Part shown: positions 34,702 to 44,179 of the stretch, one piece after another | Position numbering within the stretch: the stretch's first letter is position 1 | How the letters are laid out: each line of letters opens with the position of its first letter | Assembly: GCF_014652575.1 (NCBI RefSeq) | Contig: NZ_BMZB01000001.1 | Coordinates: 124,001-188,000 of the forward strand | From: Asticcacaulis endophyticus | GTDB taxonomy: Bacteria > Pseudomonadota > Alphaproteobacteria > Caulobacterales > Caulobacteraceae | Length of the DNA stretch: 64,000 nt | Direction of reading: 5' to 3' | The notes under the pieces: model-generated | Told to the model about the DNA's origin: nothing | The model's input: the letters and a program-made list of their open reading frames with translations, nothing else | Database searches by the model: none | Translations under genes and position numbers: made by a program

Positions 34702-36252
34702 ATGTCTGCGAAACTTAACCCCGATAGCCGCATAAAAGACCCCTTCAGTGACGATGCCTTTGACGGTGTCGGTGGCGTGCCCGATCCATTTGACAGTTTC
34801 GACGAAACCCCTGGCGGACACGGTGGAACCGCGACGCATTATGATTTCGACGAATCCTATGACGGCGATCTTGACCTGATTACACCTGACCGGCCGGTTG
34901 AACTGGCACCACAGGCCTTATCCCGTGTTGAAGCCACCGCCCGCGACGGCATCATTGATCCGTTCGCAGACGAATCCCTGATGCCGCTCAAATCTCAGGC
35001 CCCTTCGCCCGCCTACAGCGCCCCATCGCTAAATCCGTTCATGGATGATGAGGATTACGACACGGTATCGATCCCGCGCATCGGCATTCACTTCTTCCTC
35101 GAATCCGACGACAGCGCTCAGGTCTGCGAGACCGTGGCCGCCGATCGCCGCATGACCCGCGCTCAGTGCATGGTGCGCCAAGGTGGGGTTGCCGAAGCCA
35201 TCCACGCCTATGGCGATCAGCCTACCCCGTCGCTGATCATCGTCGAAAGCCATTCGCGCGGCCGCGATTTGATGAACGAACTGACCGATCTGGCTCAGGT
35301 TTGCGACGCCGGCACCAAGGTCGTCGTCATCGGAGCCCACAACGACATCCAGCTTTACCGCGAACTGATGCGTCAGGGTGTCAGCGAATATATGGTGGCA
35401 CCTGTTCAGCCGCTGCAAGTCATTAAGTCGATCGCCTCCCTGTTCACCGACCCCGACACCCCGTTTATCGGGCGCGCGATTGCCTTTGTTGGCGCGCGCG
35501 GCGGGGCCGGTTCGTCGTCGCTGGCCCACAATTTTGCCTACAACCTGTCGGAAAGCCTGCAGGCCAATACGGTCATTGTCGATTACGACCTGCCGTTTGG
35601 TACCGCCGGTCTCGATTTCAATCAGGACCCGTTGCAGGGTATGGCCGATGCGCTCAATGAGCCTGACCGCCTTGATCCGGTGCTGCTTGACCGGATGCTG
35701 ACCAAGTGCGGGGAGCGCCTGTCGCTGTTTTCGGCCCCCGCCTCGCTCGATCAGGACTATACCGCCGGTGAAGACGCCTATGAGGACGTGACCCGTAAAA
35801 TCCGCTCCTCCGCGCCCTATATCGTCATGGACCTGCCCCATGTCTGGACGCCGTGGCTTAAGAAAAACCTGATCACCGCCGATGATGTGGTCATTGTCGC
35901 AACGCCGGATCTGGCGTCACTGCGCAATGCCAAAAACATTGTTGACCTGTTGAAAACCTACCGCCCCAATGACGCAGCCCCTAAGCTGGTGCTTAATCAG
36001 ACCGACATGCCGGGCCGTCCTGAAATTCCGGTCAAGGACTTTACCGCCGCTATTGGCTTGACGCCTTCCGCCGTGATTCCCTTTGATGCCAAGCTGTTCG
36101 GTCAGGCGTCTAACAACGGTCAGATGATTGCCGAATGTGCCCCGACCTCAAAGGTACACGAGGCCATGACCCAGTTGACGGCGACCCTTACCGGCCGTCA
36201 GGTCGAGGTGAAAGCTCCCAAGTCCCTTTTCGCCAAGCTGTTCAAGAAGTGA
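34702..36252 (+). CDS. cpaE: Pilus localization protein CpaE (TadZ)
   Basis: CpaE is a ParA/MinD-like protein that sets the polar site of the pilus machine. The N-terminal 110 residues are acidic and low-complexity. A receiver-like domain spans about 125-250. The ATPase-like domain begins at AIAFVGARGGAGSSSLAHNFAYNL near residue 260. The P-loop lacks the canonical Lys (GGAGSSS instead of GGxGKS/T), as in atypical TadZ proteins. IVDYDLPFGTAGLDFNQDP and VMDLPHVWTPW complete the fold. It ends eight bases before cpaF. Confidence 0.92.
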   Translation: MSAKLNPDSRIKDPFSDDAFDGVGGVPDPFDSFDETPGGHGGTATHYDFDESYDGDLDLITPDRPVELAPQALSRVEATARDGIIDPFADESLMPLKSQAPSPAYSAPSLNPFMDDEDYDTVSIPRIGIHFFLESDDSAQVCETVAADRRMTRAQCMVRQGGVAEAIHAYGDQPTPSLIIVESHSRGRDLMNELTDLAQVCDAGTKVVVIGAHNDIQLYRELMRQGVSEYMVAPVQPLQVIKSIASLFTDPDTPFIGRAIAFVGARGGAGSSSLAHNFAYNLSESLQANTVIVDYDLPFGTAGLDFNQDPLQGMADALNEPDRLDPVLLDRMLTKCGERLSLFSAPASLDQDYTAGEDAYEDVTRKIRSSAPYIVMDLPHVWTPWLKKNLITADDVVIVATPDLASLRNAKNIVDLLKTYRPNDAAPKLVLNQTDMPGRPEIPVKDFTAAIGLTPSAVIPFDAKLFGQASNNGQMIAECAPTSKVHEAMTQLTATLTGRQVEVKAPKSLFAKLFKK

Positions 36253-36260
36253 GGCCATAG

Positions 36261-37838
36261 GTGTTCGGAAAGCGACCCGGCGATCAGGTAAAGACCAGCT
36301 TCGGCAGCAAGCCCGCGACCTCGGCGGCGGCAGGCGCCCCCGTGGCTGTGGCCGAGCCCAAGCCTGCGCCGGAACCTGCGGCCACACGCACCCAAGCTTT
36401 GGGCGGAAAACCCTCTGCGGAAAAAGCCACAGCGCCCGAAAAGCCTGTTCGCAAGCCGGACGCGGCACCTGAAAAACGTGAAACCGTCCCCGCGACCGCT
36501 AAACTCGCGCAAGGCCTTGATCAACTGCATAAGGCGCAGGCGGTCACTGAGATTGTGCGTGAGCAGTCCGATTACTATCACGCCACCAAAACGGCTATTT
36601 TCAACGCTCTGCTGAACACCATCGACCTGAGCCAACTGGCCCAGTTGGATCATAAGGCCGCCGCCGAAGAAATTCGTGATATCGTCGCTGAGCTTGTGGC
36701 GATCAAAAACGTCTCCATGTCGGTGTCTGAGCAGGACAACCTGATCCAGGACATTATCAACGATGTTCTGGGTTATGGCCCGCTGGAGCCGCTGCTCGCG
36801 CGCGATGACATCGCCGATATTATGGTCAACGGCGCCCAGCGCGTGTTCATCGAAGTCGGCGGCAAGGTCCAACTGACCAATGTCCGCTTCCGCGACAACC
36901 AGCAACTGATGAACATCTGCCAGCGGATCGTCTCTCAGGTCGGTCGCCGCGTCGATGAATCCTCGCCCATCTGTGACGCCCGTTTGCCGGACGGGTCGCG
37001 GGTCAACGTCATCGCCCCGCCGCTGGCCCTCGATGGCCCGACGCTTACCATTCGTAAGTTCAAAAAAGACAAGCTGACCATGCGCAATCTGGTGGAGTTC
37101 AAATCCATCAGTCCCGAAGGCGCGCGGGTTTTAGGCGTCATCGGCGCGTCGCGCTGTAATATCCTCATTTCCGGCGGTACGGGTTCGGGCAAGACAACTT
37201 TGCTCAATACCCTGACGGCGTTCATTGACCCGACCGAGCGGGTCGTGACCTGCGAAGACGCCGCCGAATTGCAACTCCAGCAGCCGCACGTCGTGCGCCT
37301 TGAAACCCGGCCACCCAATCTCGAAGGCCAGGGCATGATTACCATGCGCGATCTGGTCAAGAACTGCCTGCGGATGCGGCCAGAACGCATCATCGTCGGC
37401 GAAGTCCGCGGCCCCGAAGCGTTCGATTTGCTTCAGGCCATGAACACTGGCCACGATGGGTCTATGGGGACGCTGCACGCCAACTCACCGCGCGAAGCCA
37501 TCTCGCGTCTGGAATCTATGATCACCATGGGCGGCTACGGCCTGCCTTCGCGCACCATTCGCGAAATGATCGTCGGCTCAATTGATATCATTGTGCAGGC
37601 CGCCCGCCTGCGTGACGGTTCGCGCCGCATCACCCACGTTACCGAAGTCTTAGGCCTTGAAGGCGATGTCATCATCACTCAGGATCTGTTTGTCTATGAA
37701 ATCGAAGGCGAGGACAAGGACGGCAAGATCATAGGCCGCCACCGCTCCACCGGCATTGGCCGTCCGCGCTTCTGGGACCGCGCCCGCTATTATGGCCTTG
37801 AGCGCGAACTGGCGGAGGCACTTGATGCTGCCGAGTAA
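36261..37838 (+). CDS. cpaF: Pilus assembly ATPase CpaF (TadA)
   Basis: This type II/IV secretion-type hexameric ATPase powers Flp pilus extension and retraction. The first 95 residues are an Ala/Pro/Lys-rich tail. The conserved body has [27 protein letters not shown], Walker [18 protein letters not shown] near residue 300, the Asp and His boxes, Walker [32 protein letters not shown], and [16 protein letters not shown]. The start is GTG 36261. About 110 bases of spacer precede tadB. Confidence 0.95.
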   Translation: MFGKRPGDQVKTSFGSKPATSAAAGAPVAVAEPKPAPEPAATRTQALGGKPSAEKATAPEKPVRKPDAAPEKRETVPATAKLAQGLDQLHKAQAVTEIVREQSDYYHATKTAIFNALLNTIDLSQLAQLDHKAAAEEIRDIVAELVAIKNVSMSVSEQDNLIQDIINDVLGYGPLEPLLARDDIADIMVNGAQRVFIEVGGKVQLTNVRFRDNQQLMNICQRIVSQVGRRVDESSPICDARLPDGSRVNVIAPPLALDGPTLTIRKFKKDKLTMRNLVEFKSISPEGARVLGVIGASRCNILISGGTGSGKTTLLNTLTAFIDPTERVVTCEDAAELQLQQPHVVRLETRPPNLEGQGMITMRDLVKNCLRMRPERIIVGEVRGPEAFDLLQAMNTGHDGSMGTLHANSPREAISRLESMITMGGYGLPSRTIREMIVGSIDIIVQAARLRDGSRRITHVTEVLGLEGDVIITQDLFVYEIEGEDKDGKIIGRHRSTGIGRPRFWDRARYYGLERELAEALDAAE

Positions 37839-37948
37839 AGCCCTCAAACAGCGAAGCGATAGGGCAAAAAAAATACCCGCGCTCAAGAAGCGAACGGGGC
37901 CGTCCCACGGCGTTAGCGCACTTAAAAAAGACGCGGCGGAATAAACCC

Positions 37949-38926
37949 ATGCTCACCACAATCCTCATCGCGGTCTTAAGCTTCATCGTTCTGGCCAGCC
38001 TGGGCTATGTGTTGACGTCCGACGGCAATGGCTCTCAGGTTGCCGTGAAGCGCGCTCAGGCCATTGCCTCTGCCGATCCCAGTCGTGCCAAACGCCAGAA
38101 AAGCCAGAACCGCACGCCCGAAGAACGCCGCAAACAAATTATGCTGCAGCTCAAGGAGTCTGAGCGGCAGGAACGCAAAGCCCGCCTGACCCTGACCGCT
38201 CGCATGACTCACGCTGGCATTACCCCGAACCTGACTCGCTTCTGGATCATCAGTGGGATTTTGGGCGTCGTCTTCGCCATAGGTGTATTTCTGCTGAAAC
38301 CCAACGCTTTGGTGGCTTTGGGCGCAGGCTTTGCTGCCGGCTATGGTTTGCCGCGCTGGGTATTGGGGTTCATGGCGGGGGGGCGCCAGAAAAAGTTTAC
38401 GCGGGACTTCCCGGACGCCCTCGATATTCTGACGCGCGGCATAAAATCGGGCCTGCCCATTCACGATTCGATCAAGGTCATCGCCCGCGAAGGGGCAGCC
38501 CCCCTGGGCCCTGAGTTTCAGCGTCTGGTCGATAATATCGGTGGTGGCCGCACCATTATCGAAGCGCTCGACATCATGTACGATCGTATTCCGACGGCTG
38601 AGCTAAAATTCTTCACCATTGTTCTGGCGATCCAGCAAAAGACCGGCGGCAATCTGGCCGAAGCGCTCAACAACCTGTCGACGGTATTGCGCGCCCGTAA
38701 GATGATGCGCGAAAAGGTCAAGGCCCTGTCATCCGAAGCCATTGCCTCGGCCTCGATCATCGGCTCCCTGCCGCCGGGGGTGGCGATCATGATCTTCCTG
38801 TCGCGGCCTGACTATATCCGCGTCATGTTCACTGATCCGCGCGGTCAGATGATGCTGGCGGCCGGTCTGGTTTGGATGCTGCTCGGCATATTGTCGATGC
38901 GCAAAATGATTAACTTCAAGATGTAG
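37949..38926 (+). CDS. cpaG: Flp pilus platform protein TadB (CpaG)
   Basis: This inner-membrane platform protein of the GspF/T2SSF type has 325 residues. The first helix is at 5-24. A basic cytoplasmic loop lies near 40-80, and further helices near 95-130. The T2SSF domain (FPDALDILTRGIKSGLPIHDSIKVIAREG and GNLAEALNNLSTVLRARKMM) is followed by the C-terminal helices. It lies three bases before tadC, so the two are co-translated and likely form a heterodimer. Confidence 0.92.
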   Translation: MLTTILIAVLSFIVLASLGYVLTSDGNGSQVAVKRAQAIASADPSRAKRQKSQNRTPEERRKQIMLQLKESERQERKARLTLTARMTHAGITPNLTRFWIISGILGVVFAIGVFLLKPNALVALGAGFAAGYGLPRWVLGFMAGGRQKKFTRDFPDALDILTRGIKSGLPIHDSIKVIAREGAAPLGPEFQRLVDNIGGGRTIIEALDIMYDRIPTAELKFFTIVLAIQQKTGGNLAEALNNLSTVLRARKMMREKVKALSSEAIASASIIGSLPPGVAIMIFLSRPDYIRVMFTDPRGQMMLAAGLVWMLLGILSMRKMINFKM

Positions 38927-38929
38927 CTC

Positions 38930-39898
38930 ATGACCGAATTTGCCGCGCTCATCATGGAACCGGGTAACCTGATCGCGATCGGGGTGGCGGTGCTTGTCTT
39001 CTTTACGTGCATGACCATTGGCAAGAGCCTCATTACGGGCCAGGAACTGGATAAGCGGATGAAGGCCGTCGCCCATCGCCGCGACGAACTGCGCCGTCAA
39101 TCGCGCCTGAGCATAAATAAGGATTCTGGCCTCAGACAGCGCGACGAAGGCCTTTATAAACAGATCGTTGAGCGTCTGAACCTCAAAACCCTGCTGGAAG
39201 ACCCAAAGGTGGTCGACAGTCTGGCTATGGCCGGGTTTCGCGGCCCGCGCCCGGTTTCGACTTTTTACTTCTTCCGCTTTGTCATGCCGTTTGTGCTGGC
39301 AGCCGCAGCAGCGCTTTATGTGCTGGTGATCAATCCGGGCGCACTTCAACCGAACATCAAGCTTTTGGTCGTCGTGGGCGCTCTGGTGGCCGGTTATTAT
39401 GCGCCGAACATCTACATCCAGAATCTGGCGTCAAAGCGCCGGGATTCAATCGTCGCTGCCTTTCCCGATGCGCTGGATTTGCTGCTGATTAGTGTCGAGG
39501 CCGGTATGTCGGTCGAAAGCGCCCTTCAGAAAGTGTCTCAGGAAATTGGTTCCAGTTCGATCGAACTGGCCGAAGAACTGTCTTTGCTGGTGGCGGAACT
39601 GTCCTACCTGCCGGAACGGCGTATGGCCTATGAGGGCCTGTCGCGGCGCACCAACCACCCCGGCATTAAATCGGTGTGCACGGCCATGATCCAGGCGGAA
39701 AAATTCGGCACGCCGCTGGGGTCGGCTTTGCGGGTCATGGCCAAAGAAAACCGCGAAATGCGTATGTCAGCGGCTGAGAAAAAGGCTGCCGCCCTGCCCG
39801 CGCAGTTGACCGTGCCGATGATCGTGTTTTTCCTGCCCGTGCTGTTTCTGGTCATTCTGGGGCCGGTCGCGCTCAAGATCATGGATATGAAGAAATGA
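38930..39898 (+). CDS. cpaH: Flp pilus platform protein TadC (CpaH)
   Basis: This is the second T2SSF-type platform protein, 322 residues, with an N-terminal helix at about 15-33, helices near 115-155, the domain FPDALDLLLISVEAGMSVESALQKVSQEIG, and the C-terminal pair of helices ending LFLVILGPVALKIMDM. It closes the cpa operon. Two hairpins follow its stop codon. Confidence 0.92.
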   Translation: MTEFAALIMEPGNLIAIGVAVLVFFTCMTIGKSLITGQELDKRMKAVAHRRDELRRQSRLSINKDSGLRQRDEGLYKQIVERLNLKTLLEDPKVVDSLAMAGFRGPRPVSTFYFFRFVMPFVLAAAAALYVLVINPGALQPNIKLLVVVGALVAGYYAPNIYIQNLASKRRDSIVAAFPDALDLLLISVEAGMSVESALQKVSQEIGSSSIELAEELSLLVAELSYLPERRMAYEGLSRRTNHPGIKSVCTAMIQAEKFGTPLGSALRVMAKENREMRMSAAEKKAAALPAQLTVPMIVFFLPVLFLVILGPVALKIMDMKK

Positions 39899-39901
39899 TT
39901 T

Positions 39902-39992
39902 CATCTCAAAGTTTGTGGCCCTTCGGGCCAAAATACTTTGAGATGGGTCAATAACGAAAAAATCCCCTAGGGGCGGCCCTTCGGGGATTTTT
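39902..39992 (+). terminator. Double hairpin ending the cpa operon
   Basis: The first hairpin pairs CATCTCAAAGT (39902-39912) with ACTTTGAGATG (39935-39945) around an inner GGCCC-TTC-GGGCC. The second pairs AAAATCCCC with GGGGATTTTT (39957-39992) and ends in T residues, a standard intrinsic terminator. Confidence 0.85.
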
Positions 39993-40015
39993 GCTTTAAT
40001 ATTATTGCGCTGATT

Positions 40016-40136
40016 AAAAATCGTGAGATTTGCGGGGAGTATTAGGCGCCTAGCGCCGCAGGTACAGATAGTACCTGCAAGCGACGGTAACGACATAATC
40101 GTCGACACGGGCCGCCCCGCAAAGACCGCGATTTTT
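40016..40136. repeat. Dispersed palindromic repeat, copy 3
   Basis: The left arm AAAAATCGTGAGATTTGCGG and the right arm CCGCAAAGACCGCGATTTTT are complementary at about 18 of 22 positions. The core is TAGCGCCGCAGGTAC, loop, GTACCTGCAAGCGACG as in copies 1 and 2. It lies between the convergent cpaH and nrdA genes, and its tip overlaps the nrdA stop codon. Confidence 0.82.
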
Positions 40137-42009
40137 ACTGGCAGGCGAGGCATTCTTCATAGTCAGTCTTCGCGGCATCAATCATCGAAACGCTGGCTGC
40201 CTTAGCCTCGCCGCCGGCGAACGCCGCGCGTTGCACAGACTTGGAGCGCAGATAATAGAGCGATTTGACGCCCTGTTCCCACGCGGTCCAGTGCAGCATG
40301 TGCAGGTCCCATTTATCGACATCGCCGGCCAAAAAGATGTTGAGCGACTGCGACTGGCAAATTTCCGGCGCGCGGTCAGCCGCCAGTTCAACCACCCAGC
40401 GCTGATCGATCTCAAACGCGGTTTTGAAGATATCCTTTTCGTCGGCACTTAAGGCATCCAGATGCTGGATAGAGCCTTCGTGCTCAACGATCGAATCCCA
40501 GATTTCGAGCGTATCGAGACCCTTTTCCGCCAGCAGAGCCTTAAGGTACGGGTTCTTGACCGCAAATGAGCCCGACAGGGTCTTATGGGTATAGATATTG
40601 GCCGGGATCGGCTCAATGCCCGCCGAAGTGCCGCCGCAGATGATCGAGATCGAGGCGGTCGGCGCGATGGCCAGCTTGTGCGAGAAGCGCTCCATGACGC
40701 CGCGCTCGGCGGCATCAAGGCAAGCGCCGCGCTCTTCGGCCAGTTTCACGCTGGCCTTATCGGCTTCACGGCGCAAGTGCTTGAACAGGCGCAGGTTCCA
40801 CGACTTGGCCATCGCCGATTCAAACGCGACGCCTTGCGCCTGAAGGAAAGAGTGGAAGCCCATTAGGCCTAAGCCCACCGAGCGTTCGCGCTGGGCGGAA
40901 TAGATGGCGGCTTCCATCGAATTGGGCGCGCTCTGGATAAAGTCCTCAAGCACGTTGTCGAGGAAGCGCATGATGTCTTCGACAAAACGCGGGTGATCGC
41001 GCCATTCAAGGAAGGTCTCGGCATTGACCGACGACAGGCAGCAGACGGCAGTGCGGTCACGGCCCAGATGATCAGCGCCGGTATGCAGCATGATTTCCGC
41101 GCACAGGTTGGACTGACGCACTTTCAGACCCAGTTCACGCTGATGCTGCGGCATGGCGCGGTTAACGGTGTCAGCAAAGATCAAATAGGGCTCGCCCGTC
41201 TGCATGCGGATTTCGAGAATCTTTTGCCACAGGGCGCGGGCATCGACGAACTTGATGACTTCATTGTTCTTGGGTGAACGCAGGCCGAATGGATTCCCGT
41301 CGCGCACGGCTTCCATAAACTCGTCGGTGATCGAAATACCGTGGTGCAGGTTGAGCGCCTTACGGTTAAAGTCGCCCGATGGCTTACGGATTTCGAGGAA
41401 TTCTTCGATTTCAGGGTGGTGGATGTCGATATAGACCGCCGCCGAACCGCGGCGCAGAGACCCTTGTGAAATCGCGAGCGTCAGCGAATCCATCACGCGG
41501 ATGAAGGGGATGATGCCGGATGTCTGACCGGCACCCTTAACCTTTTCACCGATGGAGCGCACGCCGCCCCAATAGGTGCCGATGCCGCCGCCATTCGATG
41601 CCAGAGCGACGTTTTCGTTCCAGGTGCCGACAATGCCTTCGAGGCTGTCTGGCACCGAATTCAAAAAGCACGAGATCGGCAAACCGCGCGACGCACCACC
41701 GTTCGACAGCACCGGCGTGGCCGGCATGAACCACAATTGCGAAATATAGTCATAGATACGCTGGGCGTGTTCGGCGTCGTCGGCATAGGTGGTGGCCACG
41801 CGCGCAAACATATCCTGATAGGATTCCCCCGGCATCAGGTAGCGGTCATCGAGGGTCTTCTTGCCGAAGTCAGTCAGCACCGCATCCCGCGACGGATCGG
41901 TAACCACCTGTTTTACAAGCTTGAATTCGGCGCGCACCTTGGGGCGCACCTCCATAAAGGACTTCATCATCGGCACAGCTTCACGTTTGACGGCATCATT
42001 TACGGACAT
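40135..42009 (-). CDS. nrdA: Class I ribonucleotide reductase alpha subunit
   Basis: NrdA carries the active site for ribonucleotide reduction with the radical from NrdB. The 624-residue protein shows PATPVLSNGGASRGLPISCFLN, the catalytic Asn-Cys-Glu region QSNLCAEIMLHT, the radical relay Tyr-Tyr in GVKSLYYLRSKSVQ, and the C-terminal redox Cys pair ECLACQ. It starts almost directly with the catalytic domain and lacks the N-terminal ATP-cone that gives dATP inhibition in many class Ia enzymes. I chose ATG 42009 (MSVNDAVKREAV). It is 17 kb from nrdB, on the opposite strand. A pair of NrdR-like boxes lies upstream. Confidence 0.94.
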   Translation of the reverse strand: MSVNDAVKREAVPMMKSFMEVRPKVRAEFKLVKQVVTDPSRDAVLTDFGKKTLDDRYLMPGESYQDMFARVATTYADDAEHAQRIYDYISQLWFMPATPVLSNGGASRGLPISCFLNSVPDSLEGIVGTWNENVALASNGGGIGTYWGGVRSIGEKVKGAGQTSGIIPFIRVMDSLTLAISQGSLRRGSAAVYIDIHHPEIEEFLEIRKPSGDFNRKALNLHHGISITDEFMEAVRDGNPFGLRSPKNNEVIKFVDARALWQKILEIRMQTGEPYLIFADTVNRAMPQHQRELGLKVRQSNLCAEIMLHTGADHLGRDRTAVCCLSSVNAETFLEWRDHPRFVEDIMRFLDNVLEDFIQSAPNSMEAAIYSAQRERSVGLGLMGFHSFLQAQGVAFESAMAKSWNLRLFKHLRREADKASVKLAEERGACLDAAERGVMERFSHKLAIAPTASISIICGGTSAGIEPIPANIYTHKTLSGSFAVKNPYLKALLAEKGLDTLEIWDSIVEHEGSIQHLDALSADEKDIFKTAFEIDQRWVVELAADRAPEICQSQSLNIFLAGDVDKWDLHMLHWTAWEQGVKSLYYLRSKSVQRAAFAGGEAKAASVSMIDAAKTDYEECLACQ

Positions 42010-42071
42010 ATAACTCACCCAGATAACTTTTACGGCCCAGCCCCGGACCCGGTTTGGAAGATCGCCAGCAA

Positions 42072-42114
42072 CTACATCTAGTGGGAAGCGACACCCTCTT
42101 GCCCACATATAGCG
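42072..42114 (-). promoter_or_regulatory. Pair of NrdR-like boxes upstream of nrdA
   Basis: CTACATCTAGTG (42072-42083; 10 of 12 to CWATATATWGTG) and CCACATATAGCG (42103-42114; 9 of 12) are 31 bp apart start to start. This is the spacing expected for paired NrdR boxes, and the same as in the nrdB control region. They lie 63-105 bases before the nrdA start. Confidence 0.6.
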
Positions 42115-42244
42115 CCACAACCGGACTCTGCCGTCAAACGGTTTTTGGTTAAAAAAGTCCTAACATCGTGCATAACCCTGTGAGTGAATATCCAGGGCCT
42201 TACAGGGCTTGGGATCGGCAATTTCCCCTGCGACGTGTACGGAT

Positions 42245-42610
42245 TTAAAGAATCGTCGAGGGAGTTTCCGACAGGTACCGGTCAAGCTTGTTTTCGCGGT
42301 CAACCAGCACGACTCTGGGGACAACTGGATCAGAGGTCAATTCGAAACCCATAATGATAATCTGCTCGGATTCAGCGATCAGGTGCGCCGCCGCACCATT
42401 CATGGCGATCTTGCCCGATCCGCGCTCACCGGTGATGACATAGGTTTCAAGCCGCGCGCCAGAGGTATTGGACACCACCAGCACCTTTTCGCCTTCCCAC
42501 AGGCCCACCGCATCCATCAGGTCTTCGTCGATGGTGATCGAGCCGATATAGGCCAGATTGGCTTCGGTCACATAGGCATTGTGGATTTTGGAACGGAGCA
42601 GGAAACGCAT
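42245..42610 (-). CDS. panD: Aspartate 1-decarboxylase
   Basis: PanD makes beta-alanine for pantothenate. It is a pyruvoyl enzyme made by self-cleavage between Gly and Ser, visible in [14 protein letters not shown] near residue 25. The body includes [19 protein letters not shown] and [14 protein letters not shown]. At 121 residues the length fits the family. ATG 42610 is chosen; a GTG nine bases upstream is in frame. Downstream of the DUF924 gene on the same strand. Confidence 0.94.
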   Translation of the reverse strand: MRFLLRSKIHNAYVTEANLAYIGSITIDEDLMDAVGLWEGEKVLVVSNTSGARLETYVITGERGSGKIAMNGAAAHLIAESEQIIIMGFELTSDPVVPRVVLVDRENKLDRYLSETPSTIL

Positions 42611-42680
42611 GAGAGCCACAGGGTCTGATTAGGAAAGGGGCCGGAAATACCAGCTATGCCCCGTTGAGGCCAGACGTTTC

Positions 42681-43228
42681 TCAGCCCGCAAAACCGCCGT
42701 CAGCCAGAAACGCCGCTTCTTCCGGCGTCGTTTCGCGCCCCAGCACCGCGTTGCGATGGGGAAAGCGCCCAAACCGGACAATAATATCCCGGTGTTCTAT
42801 GGCGTAGGCCAGACTGTCCCCGCCCAGAGGCTCATTCAGCCGCACACTGCATTCCTGATCAGCAAGGTCTTCTGAATGCATAAACGGCAAATAGATAAAG
42901 CCGCGCAGCAGGGGCTCAATCTCCATATCCTGACCGGCGGCAATGGCTGTGTCCGCTACCGTGCGCGCCAACGGGTCCGTGGCGAACATATGGGCCGTGC
43001 CGCGAAAGGCATTACGCGGAAGCTGATCCAGCAGGATCAGCAGCTCCAGCGCCCCCTCCGCCGTCTGCGTCCAGTCATCCAGCGTGCGCGCAGCCGCCTT
43101 CATATGCAGATCGTGGCAAAGGCCGTAAAGCGGGCATCGAAGTCATCATTTTTGGCAAACCATGCCTGCGGCCCGGCATCGCGCCAAAACTCGATGACCT
43201 GTGAAAGCTTAGTCAACCCAAAGATCAT
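42681..43228 (-). pseudogene. DUF924 family gene with a single-base frameshift
   Basis: Two frames together give one DUF924 protein. The N-terminal part is in one frame (LSQVIEFWRDAGPQAWFAKNDDFDARFTAFAT). The rest is in another from about 43103 (MKAAARTLDDWTQTAEGALELL, then LLDQLPRNAFRGTAHMFA and LYLPFMHSEDLADQECSV). One extra base near 43110 would restore reading (FATDLHMKAA). The family is alpha-helical, TPR-like and of unknown function. The N-terminal frame starts around ATG 43228, inside the end of tetR. Either a true frameshift mutation or a sequencing error. Confidence 0.85.
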
Positions 43229-43877
43229 GCACATCGCCCTTACGGTTGAGCATATGCAGGGCGCGCTTGATGACATTGATAAGGTTTTCAACCCGTTCGG
43301 GCTGATCATAGGTCAGGGCCGCGCGGTGGAGGCCGTCCAAGGCAAAGCGCGCCAGATCGCGGCTGGCCTGAAAACGGGCATCGATCCCCGCCGTGATAAA
43401 GCCCGGTGTGGCATTACCCATGGCTCCCTGATCAAAGGCTTCCTGAGCCGGACGAATGGCCTTGGCCACATCAGCATCCTGACGGGCCGCGCGCTCCAGC
43501 GCCAGAAAGGCCGAAAACGGCACGGACGACAGCAGGCGCCAATAGGCATCTACGGCCCCGTCAAGCGCGTCTTGCCCCGGTTTAAGCTTGGCCGCCTCGG
43601 CCTCAAACATAGCTTCGCGGGCGGCGTGAATATGCCAGGCCGCCGCCTCAACCAGAGCTTCACGGGTCGGAAAATGATACAGCATCGCCCCGCGCGTCAG
43701 GCCGCAGGCCTCGGCGATGGCGGCATTGCCGGCGCGGTCATAGCCCAGTTCGGCAAACAGCCGCATTGAGGTGTCGAGAATCTGCAACCGCGTACGACGC
43801 GACTTCGGCGTGTCCCGCGGGGTCACATCCTTCGAAGCCGGGTCCTTAACGGGCATGTCTTTACGGCGATCGCTCAT
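43209..43877 (-). CDS. TetR/AcrR family transcriptional regulator
   Basis: This 222-residue repressor-type protein has an N-terminal helix-turn-helix: RRTRLQILDTSMRLFAELGYDRAGNAAIAEACGLTRGAMLYHFPTREALVEAA, at about residues 27-80. A basic arm precedes it. The C-terminal ligand domain is not assignable. I chose ATG 43877 (MSDRRKDMP). The end overlaps the start of the frameshifted DUF924 gene. It is divergent from the GT4 gene, with about 300 bases between them. Confidence 0.9.
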   Translation of the reverse strand: MSDRRKDMPVKDPASKDVTPRDTPKSRRTRLQILDTSMRLFAELGYDRAGNAAIAEACGLTRGAMLYHFPTREALVEAAAWHIHAAREAMFEAEAAKLKPGQDALDGAVDAYWRLLSSVPFSAFLALERAARQDADVAKAIRPAQEAFDQGAMGNATPGFITAGIDARFQASRDLARFALDGLHRAALTYDQPERVENLINVIKRALHMLNRKGDVHDLWVD

Positions 43878-43895
43878 GGCAGGTCTTTGAAACAA

Positions 43896-44179
43896 CTTTC
43901 TTTAGGGCTTGTACCACATTATACCGATGTCGCGGCTAAATTTACATATTGTGCAGTGCAAACCTTGGCTTATCCTTTCTAATTAAGGCATTTGCGCGGT
44001 GTGGCAAGCTTGCATTTCAACAAATTCACACGCAACTGACGCTTTGTGCGCATTTTCAGTCTACCCTATGTCGTAAATATGAGAAATAACTCTGACATAG
44101 CGGATCATCTTAAGCTATACGACGGGGGACATCGTGATGTTACAAACTGTATCTATCTTCGTCGTCGTGTTCATTTCGG
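43896..44179. other. Intergenic region between tetR and the GT4 gene
   Basis: These 284 bases hold the divergent promoters. I see AT-rich stretches and a partly symmetric word TTGTGCAGTGCAA near 43950 that could be an operator, but no clear TetR palindrome, terminator or small gene. Confidence 0.3.

Noticed and set aside
37839-37948. Small gene between cpaF and tadB
   Set aside because: The only frame is a continuation out of the cpaF reading region with Lys-rich random content; no start with a ribosome site was seen.
43100-43309. 69-residue frame as an independent gene
   Set aside because: Its second half is clearly the N-terminus of the DUF924 protein; it is better described as part of a frameshifted gene.
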